Of a stretch of 64,000 bases of DNA, positions 27,475-37,050 are shown one piece after another (the first letter of the stretch is position 1; each line of letters opens with the position of its first letter). Position numbers and translations under genes: made by a program. The stretch covers positions 21,014 to 85,013 of the forward strand of contig JAFSTN010000019.1 in NCBI GenBank assembly GCA_017450485.1, given 5' to 3'. Origin of the DNA: Lachnospiraceae bacterium. Its GTDB lineage: Bacteria; Bacillota; Clostridia; Lachnospirales; Lachnospiraceae. The notes beneath the pieces were generated by a model that had not been told where the DNA came from, made no database searches, and was given only the letters and a program-made list of their open reading frames with translations.

Positions 27475-28380
27475 TCAGCGTAGCGCATAAGCCAGAACAA
27501 ATGCGATCCCCGCCACCATAACATTCGTTATCAATACTTGTGCTCCGGCGAGCAGGATTCTTTTCCCTGCCGAAAATGCCCGATAAAAAGTCCTGTCGGT
27601 ATATGCCGTATCATATATGCACAGCCCGCATACACCGGCAAGCATTATTGCGAATATCAGCCGTTCAAGCCGTCCGGCCCGCGACTCTGCTTCTGACTCA
27701 GCCGTCGAGCCTGCATCAGCTTCAATGTTCAGCCACCCGTCTGCCCGGCCTTTACTTATATCCCTGATCTCATATATCTCCAGATCAAGTTCATCCATAT
27801 GTTCCCTGTACCGCTCTGCAACATATGCAGCCGCCTCGTCTGCCCGGCCTGATAAGACATCCTCCGACAGTGCCGGATATGATCCGTGAACATAGTCATT
27901 CAAATCATCTTCAGCCAAATATTCCGCGATGATGGGATAAACCATCTCTCTCACTACATACCCGTCCACCGAACCGGCAGTCTGGTATATCCTCGCATTC
28001 GCATCCTCTCCGAAAATAACTCCGCATGATACATCCCCGGTACTGACACGGGATATCAGTTGATCCTCACTATCCACCGGCTCGTATACAAATCCTTCCG
28101 GTGTATGTTCAGACAGATACCGGCAGCACCATTCTCCGGCGGTGAACTCATCCGGCTGCATATCATGGCCGGAGGAAACAGAGTCCGTCTGCTCTCCGGA
28201 ACCGGAGGAAACGGCATCCGGTGCATACAGCAGCACCACCGTATCTGCACTGTACTGTCCTATCACCCGCCGCATCAATATCAAAGCCAGTGCCATAAGT
28301 ACGGTCATCAGCCAGAACGAAACACTTCGAATATTCACTTTCATGCGGGTTACAACCCATCTGCACAACAGTTTGGCCAT
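27475..28380 (-). CDS. ABC-2-type exporter permease, possibly C-terminally truncated
   Basis: One N-terminal helix (about 18-38), a large extracytoplasmic domain (to about 240), and then only two further helices before the stop after FVLAYALR. The partner permease next to it has about five helices after the same kind of domain, so this 301-residue protein appears to lack its last helices. It is the third gene of an ATPase-permease-permease set. Substrate unknown; such pairs often export peptides or drugs. Confidence 0.72.
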   Translation of the reverse strand: MAKLLCRWVVTRMKVNIRSVSFWLMTVLMALALILMRRVIGQYSADTVVLLYAPDAVSSGSGEQTDSVSSGHDMQPDEFTAGEWCCRYLSEHTPEGFVYEPVDSEDQLISRVSTGDVSCGVIFGEDANARIYQTAGSVDGYVVREMVYPIIAEYLAEDDLNDYVHGSYPALSEDVLSGRADEAAAYVAERYREHMDELDLEIYEIRDISKGRADGWLNIEADAGSTAESEAESRAGRLERLIFAIMLAGVCGLCIYDTAYTDRTFYRAFSAGKRILLAGAQVLITNVMVAGIAFVLAYALR

Positions 28381-28394
28381 ATGTGTCAGTATAT

Positions 28395-29711
28395 TTAATC
28401 GTGTTTTAATAATTCCCGTCTATACAGTAAAACCGCTATTCCAAGCAGGATCACATCGGTTATAAGCGTAACGATCAATCCCTCTATACTGCTCATTCCT
28501 CTGAGGCGCCTGCTGTTCCACATCCCGGATATCAGCATCCTGTGTAATGCTCCCGCAGGGAGGTAGTCCGAGACAGCCCGTACAGGCTCCGGGAGGTAGA
28601 CGATGGGTATGACAGCCCCCGCTCCGATCAGCATGATCAAAACGGTAACCACATATGTCACACGGAAGTGCGGTGTATCCGTTCCTATGATCGAAGATAT
28701 GAAGTGTATCCAGACAGCCACTGACAGTGCGGTTATCCATATTGCTATGTGGAAACGCACACCGGAGGAGAGCCTGATAAGCTGTCCGTCCACATTGATA
28801 TTTGCTTTTATTAAAGCCAGTTTTAATAAATATCCTATAATTTCTCCCCATATCCCCAAGGATATCCACATGGCGCATACCTTACTGACGGTAGCGGAAA
28901 GCAAAGCTAACCGGCCGCCCCGGCATATCGCGCTCTCCAACCTGATATCCTGCCTGCCGTATATGCCGAACAGGGTCACGCTGCCTATGATGATCATGCA
29001 CAGCACTGCTGCCGTCAGATAGAACCTGATTACATCATAAGAACCGTACGCGGATACATTTTCCACATCTATCCTCTCAGTTCTGTCCGTGAATCCCGCA
29101 TATGTGGCACTCAGCAGCTGCCATTCCATATCCGATCTTGCTACAGGCATGTCATAGGCAGCCATTCCGTCATACATGCTCAATATTTCAGCATCAGTGA
29201 TCTCCATCAGTCCCGTGACGCTCCCGAGCATGGCGAGCAGTTTATACTCTGTTTTGGTGGGCTTACCGTCCGTATATATGATCAGTCGGGCATCTCTCAT
29301 CGACGATGCCTCCTCATAGAAGTCGTCCGGTATCTCTATGATCATGCTCACATCACCCGAACTCAGGTTATCCACAGCCTCATTCATGTCCATTCTGACC
29401 AGACTGCATATCCCGGTCACGCCGGAGATATCTTCCGTCAGGCCGAGTATGTAATCCGTAAAGACCGTATCATCCGACACTACCGCCACATCTATCAGAC
29501 CGCCCGATCCGTCACTCTCCCGCATTCCACCGTCACTCATATCGCCGGACAATGCGGTTCCGCTTTCGGTATCTCCGCTTGTCGTCGCTCTCATATACAC
29601 TCGGAAAATGCCAAACAGCACTCCAAAAAGGACTGCCATGATAAGCAGTCCGAGTGTTACTCTCCTAAATGATGATTTAAGCTGAAGGATAAACAGTTTA
29701 AAGCTTCTCAT
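28395..29711 (-). CDS. ABC-2-type exporter permease
   Basis: 438 residues: a cytoplasmic N-terminus, a helix at about 17-40, a large extracytoplasmic domain (about 41-235) with the DVAVVSDDT and GDVSMIIEIPDDF strands typical of ABC-2 permeases (YhaP/YhgE-like), and about five C-terminal helices. The 5' end overlaps the ATPase gene by 14 bp and the other permease gene follows 14 bp later, so the three form one transporter. Confidence 0.82.
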   Translation of the reverse strand: MRSFKLFILQLKSSFRRVTLGLLIMAVLFGVLFGIFRVYMRATTSGDTESGTALSGDMSDGGMRESDGSGGLIDVAVVSDDTVFTDYILGLTEDISGVTGICSLVRMDMNEAVDNLSSGDVSMIIEIPDDFYEEASSMRDARLIIYTDGKPTKTEYKLLAMLGSVTGLMEITDAEILSMYDGMAAYDMPVARSDMEWQLLSATYAGFTDRTERIDVENVSAYGSYDVIRFYLTAAVLCMIIIGSVTLFGIYGRQDIRLESAICRGGRLALLSATVSKVCAMWISLGIWGEIIGYLLKLALIKANINVDGQLIRLSSGVRFHIAIWITALSVAVWIHFISSIIGTDTPHFRVTYVVTVLIMLIGAGAVIPIVYLPEPVRAVSDYLPAGALHRMLISGMWNSRRLRGMSSIEGLIVTLITDVILLGIAVLLYRRELLKHD

Positions 29712-30312
29712 TGATACCGTCGGTTATTCTATAACATGTGTTACACATATTCAGCTCATCATAATCATGGCTCACCAGAATGACAGTCGTACCCATCTCG
29801 GCCATACGGCGCATATCACTCCGGATCAGCTGTTTATAGTGCATATCAAGTGCGGCCGTGGGTTCATCCAGGATCAGAATATCCGGGCGCGATACTGTGG
29901 CACAGGCTACCGATACTCTGCGTCTCATACCTCCCGAGAGCCTGGATATCTTCATCCGGGCGATCCCGTCCAGCTCATAATCATACAGGGTATTGTCCAT
30001 GTCCTCCCGGGATCCGGCCCACAGCTTCAGGCATTCTTTTACCCGCAGTTCTCCGGGCAGAGGATCTGTCTGTGGGACATATCCGATACGGTCAGTCAGA
30101 TTACGGATCGCATATATGCTCCTGCCGTCAAGCTTCACTTCTCCCTTATCCGGTCTCTCCACACCTGCCAGGATCGAGAGCAGGGTACTCTTACCGCAGC
30201 CGTTATCGCCGGAGAAGCCGATGATCTCACCACCCGCAGCTTCGAAGCCGATCCCCCGCAATATCACACTGCGGCCGTATGCCTTTCTCACACCCTTACA
30301 CACAAAATCCAT
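29698..30312 (-). CDS. ABC transporter ATP-binding protein
   Basis: Walker A GDNGCGKST, Q-loop PQTDPL, signature LSGGMRRR, Walker B ILILDEPTAALD and switch His VSHD are all intact, so it should hydrolyse ATP to power the two ABC-2 permeases downstream. I chose ATG 30312 (MDFVCKGVRKAYG). The frame can be read to 30387, but that would run through the divergent promoter palindrome. There is no Shine-Dalgarno, and a consensus -10 ends 7 nt before the ATG, so translation is probably leaderless. Confidence 0.9.
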   Translation of the reverse strand: MDFVCKGVRKAYGRSVILRGIGFEAAGGEIIGFSGDNGCGKSTLLSILAGVERPDKGEVKLDGRSIYAIRNLTDRIGYVPQTDPLPGELRVKECLKLWAGSREDMDNTLYDYELDGIARMKISRLSGGMRRRVSVACATVSRPDILILDEPTAALDMHYKQLIRSDMRRMAEMGTTVILVSHDYDELNMCNTCYRITDGINEKL

Positions 30313-30316
30313 AATC

Positions 30317-30357
30317 TGTATTATATCATATGCCGTATCTCCATATGTTATAATACA
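30317..30357. promoter_or_regulatory. Divergent murE/ABC promoter palindrome
   Basis: Two 16-bp arms (30317-30332 and 30342-30357) match as an inverted repeat at 15 of 16 positions around a 9-bp centre. Each arm contains a TATAAT: minus-strand 30320-30325 for the ABC ATPase and plus-strand 30349-30354 for murE. Neither has a good -35 at 17 bp. The -10 elements are only 23 bp apart, so the two promoters overlap and should compete or share a dimeric regulator. Confidence 0.65.
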
Positions 30358-30389
30358 AAGTATAAAAACACCACAAAAAGGAGTCACAT

Positions 30390-31904
30390 ATGAAAACCCT
30401 TAAGCATCTTCTCTCCGGTCTCACATACACCTGCCTCCACGGCAATTCCGATATAGACATATCATCCGTTATCTATGACTCCCGCAAGGTTAATCCGGGC
30501 AGCCTGTTCATATGCATCGTGGGAGCCAACTCCGACGGACATAAGTTCATCCCCGACGTAGTTGCAAAAGGAGCTGCCTGCATAGTGGTCTCCCGGGATA
30601 TCCCGGAGATTGAGGCTATGCTGATTGACGGAGACACTCCGTATATGATCCCCGACACCGTCACCGTCATCAAGGTTGAAGATACCCGCTATGCCATGGC
30701 ATTCATATCGGCCGCCTGGTTCGGAAATCCTGCCGAGAAGCTGACCGTCATCGGTGTCACGGGCACGAAGGGCAAGACCACGACCACCTACATGGTCAAA
30801 TCCATTCTCGAGCATGCCGGTCTTAAATGCGGACTGATCGGTACCATAGAGATCATAATAGGCGATGAACATATCCATGCCGAAAACACCACTCCGGAAT
30901 CCTATCTCGTACAGGAATACTTCTCCCGTATGGTTGAAGCTGGGATCACGCACGTGGTCATGGAAGTATCTTCTCAGGGTCTGATGCTCCACCGTACCCA
31001 GGGATTTATCTTCGATATAGGTATATTCACGAATCTGGAGCCCGACCACATCGGTCCCAACGAACACAGGGATCTGGATGATTATATACATTGCAAAAGT
31101 CTGCTGTTCAAGCAGTGCAGGCACGGCATATTCAACACAGACGATTCACATACGTCACGGATCCTCGAGGGACATACCTGTGATGTCCTGACTTACGGCA
31201 TCACTACGGATGATGCGGATATCAAAGCCGATAACATACAGCTGATCAACCGTCCGGGCATACTGGGAGTTGAATTCGACGCACGTATCCCCGACAGAGA
31301 GCAGCCGGTACACATCACCCTGCCCACTCCCGGCTACTTCAGCGTATATAACGCACTCTGCGCAATATCCATATGTCACATGCTCGGGATAGCCGAGGGT
31401 GTCATGCAGGCCGGGCTGGCGAACACGAAGGTCAAAGGGCGTGTAGAGCCTATCCACGTATCGGATGACTACACCCTTCTCATAGACTATGCACATAATG
31501 CCATGGCTCTGGAGAGCCTGCTCACCACACTTAAAGCTTATGATCCCGGCAGACTGGTATGCCTCTTCGGATGCGGCGGCAACCGTGCCAAATCCCGTCG
31601 TTACGAGATGGGGGAAGTCAGCGGCAGACTGGCGGATCTGACCATCATCACCTCCGACAACCCGAGAGACGAGGAGCCTCAAGCCATCATAGATGATATC
31701 AAAACCGGCATATCCAAGACTGACGGAAAATACGTAGAGATATCGGACCGCAAGGAAGCGATCGCCTACAGCATGAAAAATGCCCTCCCCGGAGACATCA
31801 TCGTACTCGCAGGCAAGGGCCATGAAGATTATCAGGAGATCCACGGTGTCAAGCACCCCATGGATGAACGCGATCTTATCGCCGATATTCTGAAGGAGCT
31901 ATGA
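30390..31904 (+). CDS. murE: UDP-N-acetylmuramoyl-tripeptide synthetase, predicted meso-DAP adding
   Basis: A cytosolic Mur ligase adding the third residue of the peptidoglycan stem peptide. The ATP-binding loop GVTGTKGKTTTTYM is near residue 125, the carbamylated-lysine region and HYxxDHIGPNEH blocks follow, and the C-terminal domain has DNPRDEEP near residue 421. DNPR is the known signature of meso-diaminopimelate-adding enzymes. AAGGAG lies 6 nt before the ATG. It is transcribed alone, divergent from an ABC exporter, and its stop overlaps the convergent EAL gene by 6 bp. Confidence 0.95.
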   Translation: MKTLKHLLSGLTYTCLHGNSDIDISSVIYDSRKVNPGSLFICIVGANSDGHKFIPDVVAKGAACIVVSRDIPEIEAMLIDGDTPYMIPDTVTVIKVEDTRYAMAFISAAWFGNPAEKLTVIGVTGTKGKTTTTYMVKSILEHAGLKCGLIGTIEIIIGDEHIHAENTTPESYLVQEYFSRMVEAGITHVVMEVSSQGLMLHRTQGFIFDIGIFTNLEPDHIGPNEHRDLDDYIHCKSLLFKQCRHGIFNTDDSHTSRILEGHTCDVLTYGITTDDADIKADNIQLINRPGILGVEFDARIPDREQPVHITLPTPGYFSVYNALCAISICHMLGIAEGVMQAGLANTKVKGRVEPIHVSDDYTLLIDYAHNAMALESLLTTLKAYDPGRLVCLFGCGGNRAKSRRYEMGEVSGRLADLTIITSDNPRDEEPQAIIDDIKTGISKTDGKYVEISDRKEAIAYSMKNALPGDIIVLAGKGHEDYQEIHGVKHPMDERDLIADILKEL

Positions 31905-33854
31905 ACGTCCCTCCAGAAAACTCAGGAACTCTTTGGCGGGTAGCGGCTTACAGAAATAGAATCCCTGCATAAGCTCACATCCCTGGATCAGATCAGCTGC
32001 AAGATCCGAGAACTTACGGGCTACAGCTTCCTGCTCGACACCCTCGACCAGTACTTCTATGCCCATTTCCTTGAACATCGCTATGGTATCCTGTATCACT
32101 ATGCACATCTGAGGATCATCTATCATATCCACGAAACTCTTATCCAGCTTGACCTGATTGATGGGCAGGCCGGTGGTCCGCTTTATATTGGAATATCCGG
32201 TACCGTAGTCGTCCAGGGCTATCTGCACACCGAATTCATGTAACTTATGAATGTTCATATCCACGATCTCGGGGTTCATGTCGGTAGCCGCTTCGGTCAG
32301 CTCGAAGCTCAGATGTCTGGGTTCAACACCGTGTTCAAACATCAGCGAACGTATCTTATCGACCAGATCCACCTCTATACACTGTGATGCGGACAGGTTC
32401 ACCTCTATATATCTGAGACCCAGCTTATCCATATCCAGTGTGGAAATGAATCTGATGACGTCTTCGAAGACAAACTCTCCTATGTCATGTATATATCCGT
32501 TGATCTCGGCTGCGGGAATGAATAATGCCGGCGGGACCTGACCGTAAACAGGATCATTCAGACGGATCATAGCTTCTGCAGCCACGAATTTCTTCTCTTT
32601 TACGGAGTAGATAGGCTGATAGTACATCTCGAAGCCGTGATTCTCTACAGCTCTGCGCAGGATCTCGTCCAGATCATTCCTGACCTGATATTCCTTATTA
32701 TCCTTGAAATCCCTGTAATAATGCACTTCTTTGGTGTCGGGAAGTGTACGGTGGAAGTTCGTGCTCAGCGAGAACAGCGTCTGGGCATCATGTACATCCT
32801 GCGGATGGAAGACCACACACATCCTGACATCCGGGATAACCGTCAGATTCGCAAAATGAGTCTCGGCGGACAGCTTCTCCATGATCTGCTCTGCCGTACG
32901 GGATACACGCTCCTCATCGGTGCCTTCACACACCACTGCATAGAGACCGTTCTCCATATAGTAGATATCGTCATTCAGTCCGTTATCCATGCACAGCTTG
33001 TGGGTCTGTCCGGTCACGAAGCTCAGGAACTCATTATGCCCCTTCAGTCCCAGATACATATGCAGGTTGTTATTGTTCATGATCTTTACGAAGATCAGCG
33101 ATATGGGCTTCATTGAATACGAGTTCTTGGTCATGCGTTCCGTGAAGCTCGTATATTTCAGCGCGCCCGTGATGGGATTGACCTGATTGTCATCCCTTCT
33201 CTCCATTACCATGAAGAAAAGTACCGCCAATGCTATGGAGTAGCACTCTACAAGCATTACGGAGTAGAACATCTGTATCGTAAGTCCTACTAGCACTATC
33301 GAGAAAAGGAAAAAAAGCGTGGTCATTTTTCTCCGGTCTATATACTTCCTGTATTTGATGAGAATGATAAATACCCAGGCAATATAGACGGCTGCCACCA
33401 CATAGAACACGCTCACCCACGGTCCGCGTTTATATACCACATCGGGTGTTATTGTAAATACCGTGATAAACGATCCGTTCAGCAGGAGGACTATCACATC
33501 TACGATCACAAGAGTCCACCACAGTATCCTCTGATACCTGCTGTTCATGAACAGATGCCATATATCTATACTTGAATAAACATACAGCACATAGAATGGC
33601 AGGAGCAGATTGTGGGCCGCAAAATAGATATAGTTGAACAGATATGCCAGGATTATGTTATTCTCTCCGCCCGATACATAATTATTCATGGAAGCGGCAC
33701 CCAGATCCGCCGTCACTGCGACAAGGACAAGGGTGAGCATCCTGAACATTATTCGATTGGAACGGGTGGTGTGCTCTTTACGCGCTATTGCCGATATCCA
33801 GAACAGCAATACTATGACGAAAGCACACTCATCAAATGTAAGTATCTGTTGCAT
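31899..33854 (-). CDS. Membrane-bound EAL-domain c-di-GMP phosphodiesterase (copy 2)
   Basis: About seven N-terminal helices (to residue 225), a degenerate GGDEF-like domain with no GGDEF motif (about 235-385), and a C-terminal EAL domain. Catalytic residues seem present: the Glu of AEAMIRL, NLSASQC, ELTEAA, DDYGTGYSN, KLDKS, and EGVE near the end. The name motif reads EAM instead of EAL. A short extra stretch precedes QGFYFCKPLP (IQGCELMQGFYF). Predicted to cleave c-di-GMP to pGpG. It directly follows a paralogue of identical length (651 residues). Confidence 0.88.
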   Translation of the reverse strand: MQQILTFDECAFVIVLLFWISAIARKEHTTRSNRIMFRMLTLVLVAVTADLGAASMNNYVSGGENNIILAYLFNYIYFAAHNLLLPFYVLYVYSSIDIWHLFMNSRYQRILWWTLVIVDVIVLLLNGSFITVFTITPDVVYKRGPWVSVFYVVAAVYIAWVFIILIKYRKYIDRRKMTTLFFLFSIVLVGLTIQMFYSVMLVECYSIALAVLFFMVMERRDDNQVNPITGALKYTSFTERMTKNSYSMKPISLIFVKIMNNNNLHMYLGLKGHNEFLSFVTGQTHKLCMDNGLNDDIYYMENGLYAVVCEGTDEERVSRTAEQIMEKLSAETHFANLTVIPDVRMCVVFHPQDVHDAQTLFSLSTNFHRTLPDTKEVHYYRDFKDNKEYQVRNDLDEILRRAVENHGFEMYYQPIYSVKEKKFVAAEAMIRLNDPVYGQVPPALFIPAAEINGYIHDIGEFVFEDVIRFISTLDMDKLGLRYIEVNLSASQCIEVDLVDKIRSLMFEHGVEPRHLSFELTEAATDMNPEIVDMNIHKLHEFGVQIALDDYGTGYSNIKRTTGLPINQVKLDKSFVDMIDDPQMCIVIQDTIAMFKEMGIEVLVEGVEQEAVARKFSDLAADLIQGCELMQGFYFCKPLPAKEFLSFLEGRS

Positions 33855-35810
33855 TTATTCACTCCCGGCAGTCTGTGCATTCCTTTCACGCACAAACTCC
33901 AGATAATCTTTCGCAGGCAGGGGTTTGCTGAAATAGAAGCCTTGGATGTAGTCACATCCTATATCGATGAACTTATTCAGTGCTCTCTTATCTTCCACGC
34001 CCTCAACCAGTATCTTTTTATTCATTCGTTTGAGCATTCTGACTGTATTGCATATCACTGCCCACATGGACGGTATGTCCATATCATCGACCAGTGATTT
34101 ATCCAGCTTCACTATATCGAGCGGAAGCTGTACCACCCGGGTGATATTCGAATACCCGGTTCCGTAATCGTCAAGAGAGAATCTGATACCGTCTGCGGAC
34201 AGTTTGTTGATGTTCCTGTCAGTCACTTCGGGATCGTAATCGGCTGCGGTCTCGGTGATCTCCAGGTTAACCTGATCGGGACGTACACCGTACCTGTCCA
34301 TACTCTCGCGAATGCGTTCATACAGATCGTTCTCTATACATTGCGCGGCAGAGAGGTTGATCTCGATATAATCCAGGCCGAGCTCTTCGAAATTCAGAGA
34401 ACCTATGAACCTGCAGACTTCATCGATCACATAGTCGCCTATATCATGTATGGCACCGCTGTCCTCAGCCGCGGGAATAAAGATACCGGGAGACACAAAT
34501 CCATATTCTTCATCAATAAGTCTGATCAAAGCCTCTGCGGTGGCGAACCTGCCCTTTTCCACGGAATAGATAGGCTGGTAATACATCTGGAACTTATGCT
34601 TCTCTATCGCACGGCTGATGATGGTATCCATATCGCTGCGTATACGGAAATCTGAATCCTTCAGGAGCTGCGACACACATACGACACGGTCGCTCCGGGG
34701 TATCTTCGTATTATAGGTACCCTCGAAGTTAAGCAATCCGTCCTCGGTATCGATATCCTCGGGACATCTGACCAGACAAATGGCCGTCTCGAGCATGACC
34801 TCCATATGGTGAAGAGCAATGGGATGCGACACGTAGGAGTTGATAGCATGACCTGCATTCAGGATATGATCAAACATATGGGCGGCACCTGATACGACAA
34901 ATGAGCCCTGCTCCAGATAATATGTCTCAAACATGGGACTCACGGATGCGGATATCTGGTTTATCCTGGTGGCTATCGCTCTGATGAGCTCGGTATAGTT
35001 ATTCATCCCCAGGCTGCGGCGAAGGAGCCTGTAATTGTTCACACGGATCATCAGATAGTTGATCGGTGCGGATGAAGTATAATCCCGGTGAACCGCGCTC
35101 AGGAAAGCCTTGTAGCTCTGCATGTTCATCACTTCATCCACCATATCCTCTGGGCGGTGAACGAGTATCGCCAGGCCCATACACATGATAGTCGTGGCGA
35201 ATATCTCTATACGCAGAGCGGGAATAAAGTACTGAACAAATACCGCGATACCGTTAAGCGGCAGAAAAAGCAAGAGGAGCCAGAAAAGAGCCCCCCTCAG
35301 AAGTCTCCTGTAATGGATCAGAACACCGATCTCAAAAAACATGTAAAAGATTGCAACGACATACAGCATCAAAAACCACGATCCGTGATGGAACTCCAGA
35401 TTCTGATCGTAGTAGAACATCTTGTGATTGGCCACATTGATGAGCAGAAGAATGATATCTATGTTATACGGCACTATCCACAGATATATAAGCGGACCGC
35501 CGGAGCGGAGCTTGTGCCATATACCCATAATGGATGCTATATACAGGAAATACAGCGGAGCCATCAGGTTATGAAGCAGATAATAAGCCAGATTCAGAAA
35601 ATATCTTATTGGTGTAAGTCCCGGGCGTACGCCGGCGAAATGATCCATGTATTCGGACCCGATATCGAACAGGCCTGCCAGAAAAAGGACAACACAAAAG
35701 AAGAGGAACAACCTGTTGTTTCTTCCCTTGTACAAGCCTCTTGTGATAAGTGCCATAATGAGCGTTGCAAGCGCAACTACGGCACATACGTTATACATCA
35801 GATATATCAT
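33855..35810 (-). CDS. Membrane-bound EAL-domain c-di-GMP phosphodiesterase (copy 1)
   Basis: Same architecture and length (651 residues) as the gene that follows: N-terminal helices with LAYYLLHNLMAPLYFLYI, a degenerate GGDEF-like domain, then EAL with canonical AEALIRL, NLSAAQC, EITETA, DDYGTGYSN, KLDKS and CDYIQGFYFSKPLP. All catalytic residues look intact. Its stop codon abuts the next start with no spacer. The two are divergent tandem duplicates. It lies 16 bp after the DUF4317 gene, tying c-di-GMP breakdown to the purB-purA-aspS transcript. Confidence 0.9.
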   Translation of the reverse strand: MIYLMYNVCAVVALATLIMALITRGLYKGRNNRLFLFFCVVLFLAGLFDIGSEYMDHFAGVRPGLTPIRYFLNLAYYLLHNLMAPLYFLYIASIMGIWHKLRSGGPLIYLWIVPYNIDIILLLINVANHKMFYYDQNLEFHHGSWFLMLYVVAIFYMFFEIGVLIHYRRLLRGALFWLLLLFLPLNGIAVFVQYFIPALRIEIFATTIMCMGLAILVHRPEDMVDEVMNMQSYKAFLSAVHRDYTSSAPINYLMIRVNNYRLLRRSLGMNNYTELIRAIATRINQISASVSPMFETYYLEQGSFVVSGAAHMFDHILNAGHAINSYVSHPIALHHMEVMLETAICLVRCPEDIDTEDGLLNFEGTYNTKIPRSDRVVCVSQLLKDSDFRIRSDMDTIISRAIEKHKFQMYYQPIYSVEKGRFATAEALIRLIDEEYGFVSPGIFIPAAEDSGAIHDIGDYVIDEVCRFIGSLNFEELGLDYIEINLSAAQCIENDLYERIRESMDRYGVRPDQVNLEITETAADYDPEVTDRNINKLSADGIRFSLDDYGTGYSNITRVVQLPLDIVKLDKSLVDDMDIPSMWAVICNTVRMLKRMNKKILVEGVEDKRALNKFIDIGCDYIQGFYFSKPLPAKDYLEFVRERNAQTAGSE

Positions 35811-35826
35811 ATATCTACCGTGATGA

Positions 35827-37050
35827 TCAGATATCGGTCTCGTGCCCGTTGATGACTATGGAATCATCATCGGTAACGGGGATCAGTACGAATTTCTGAT
35901 CATCTATGATCCGTGAACTGATGCGTCCCTCCAGGGACGGGTCTACATTGACTATAACATCGCCCTCAGTGTTCGTCACGGATAATCTCTCTTTAAGCTG
36001 TGCGTTTTCTTTGACGAGCTCTCTCTCCCGTCTCTCAGCTCTGCCCTTCTCCAATTCCTTCTCAGTCACGAGGTTTTCAAGCAGAGGCGCTTCATCGGCA
36101 AATTCATCATGACAGATATCTTTGATCGACTGAGCCTGCGAGCCTTTTACATCATTTTCTTCAAGGATCTCATCGATGACCCTGTCATTCAAAACGACCG
36201 GAGATGCACTCGAAACACCGTTCTCGGCATCAGCGCGCAGCTCCTCGACACGATTGCCTATGCTCTCGGCTATGTCACTCAGCACCAGCTTCGCCTGCTC
36301 CTCATCCCGCCCGTAAGCACTCTTAACGATCGCTTGAAATTTCTGTTTAAGCTCGGTAGCGGTACGTCTGACACTGCATCCCAGCACTTCCTCTATAAAC
36401 TCGGGATGTGAATCCTTCGCATCCCTGATATAATAATCAGCCTTGTGTATATCGGAACTTCTGTCATTAAACGCGGGAAAAAGGAATCCGGTCTCCGGAG
36501 CACCTACGATCCAGTCTCTGATACGCGCTCCGATCCTTTTCTCATCCTCCCTGTACCCCAGACCGGGCTTGGACAGATCCACGGGACATATGCTCACCAG
36601 GATATACTCATATACTTCCTCGGACTCGTCCAGCTTCATATTATCGCTGGTACGGCTCATGATATCATAGGTGTCCTTGAATACGAGGATCAGATAATTG
36701 CCGGTATGAACATAGTTCTCGATGATCAGATCATAGAGCCTCTCCAGCAGATCCTCGTTCTTTAAATCACTGCTCTTAAGCCCCATGTAGAACTGCTGAC
36801 GTCCTCCGGGCTCCTCTTCTTCGCCGGGGAAGTCCAGCTCCAGCAGGTTGTTGCCTATGGTTCCGCCCAGAGTTTTCTTGGCCAGATCCATATATTTATA
36901 GAACTCCTCCTCCGGGAGGTTTAGGAAGTTCTCATTAAATGTCAGCAGCTTATTCTTATATGCGTCCACATAGCACCCTGCCAGACGGCTGATGGTGCAG
37001 TTATCCTTCTTGAATCTGCGACGCAGCTCCATCACATCGCGTTTATTCAT
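35827..37050 (-). CDS. DUF4317 family protein
   Basis: 407 residues beginning MNKRDVMELRRRFKKD, with the YVDAYKNKLLTFNENFLNLPEEEFYKY block that I associate with DUF4317, a family common in Lachnospiraceae and of unknown function. A short helical stretch with acidic and coiled-coil character is near 300-370. No signal peptide or membrane helix. It overlaps aspS by 8 bp, so it is translationally coupled to it. Confidence 0.82.
   Translation of the reverse strand: MNKRDVMELRRRFKKDNCTISRLAGCYVDAYKNKLLTFNENFLNLPEEEFYKYMDLAKKTLGGTIGNNLLELDFPGEEEEPGGRQQFYMGLKSSDLKNEDLLERLYDLIIENYVHTGNYLILVFKDTYDIMSRTSDNMKLDESEEVYEYILVSICPVDLSKPGLGYREDEKRIGARIRDWIVGAPETGFLFPAFNDRSSDIHKADYYIRDAKDSHPEFIEEVLGCSVRRTATELKQKFQAIVKSAYGRDEEQAKLVLSDIAESIGNRVEELRADAENGVSSASPVVLNDRVIDEILEENDVKGSQAQSIKDICHDEFADEAPLLENLVTEKELEKGRAERRERELVKENAQLKERLSVTNTEGDVIVNVDPSLEGRISSRIIDDQKFVLIPVTDDDSIVINGHETDI

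Noticed and set aside
30313-30387. N-terminal extension of the ABC ATPase
   Set aside because: It would run through the divergent promoter palindrome and adds 25 residues without ABC-family resemblance.
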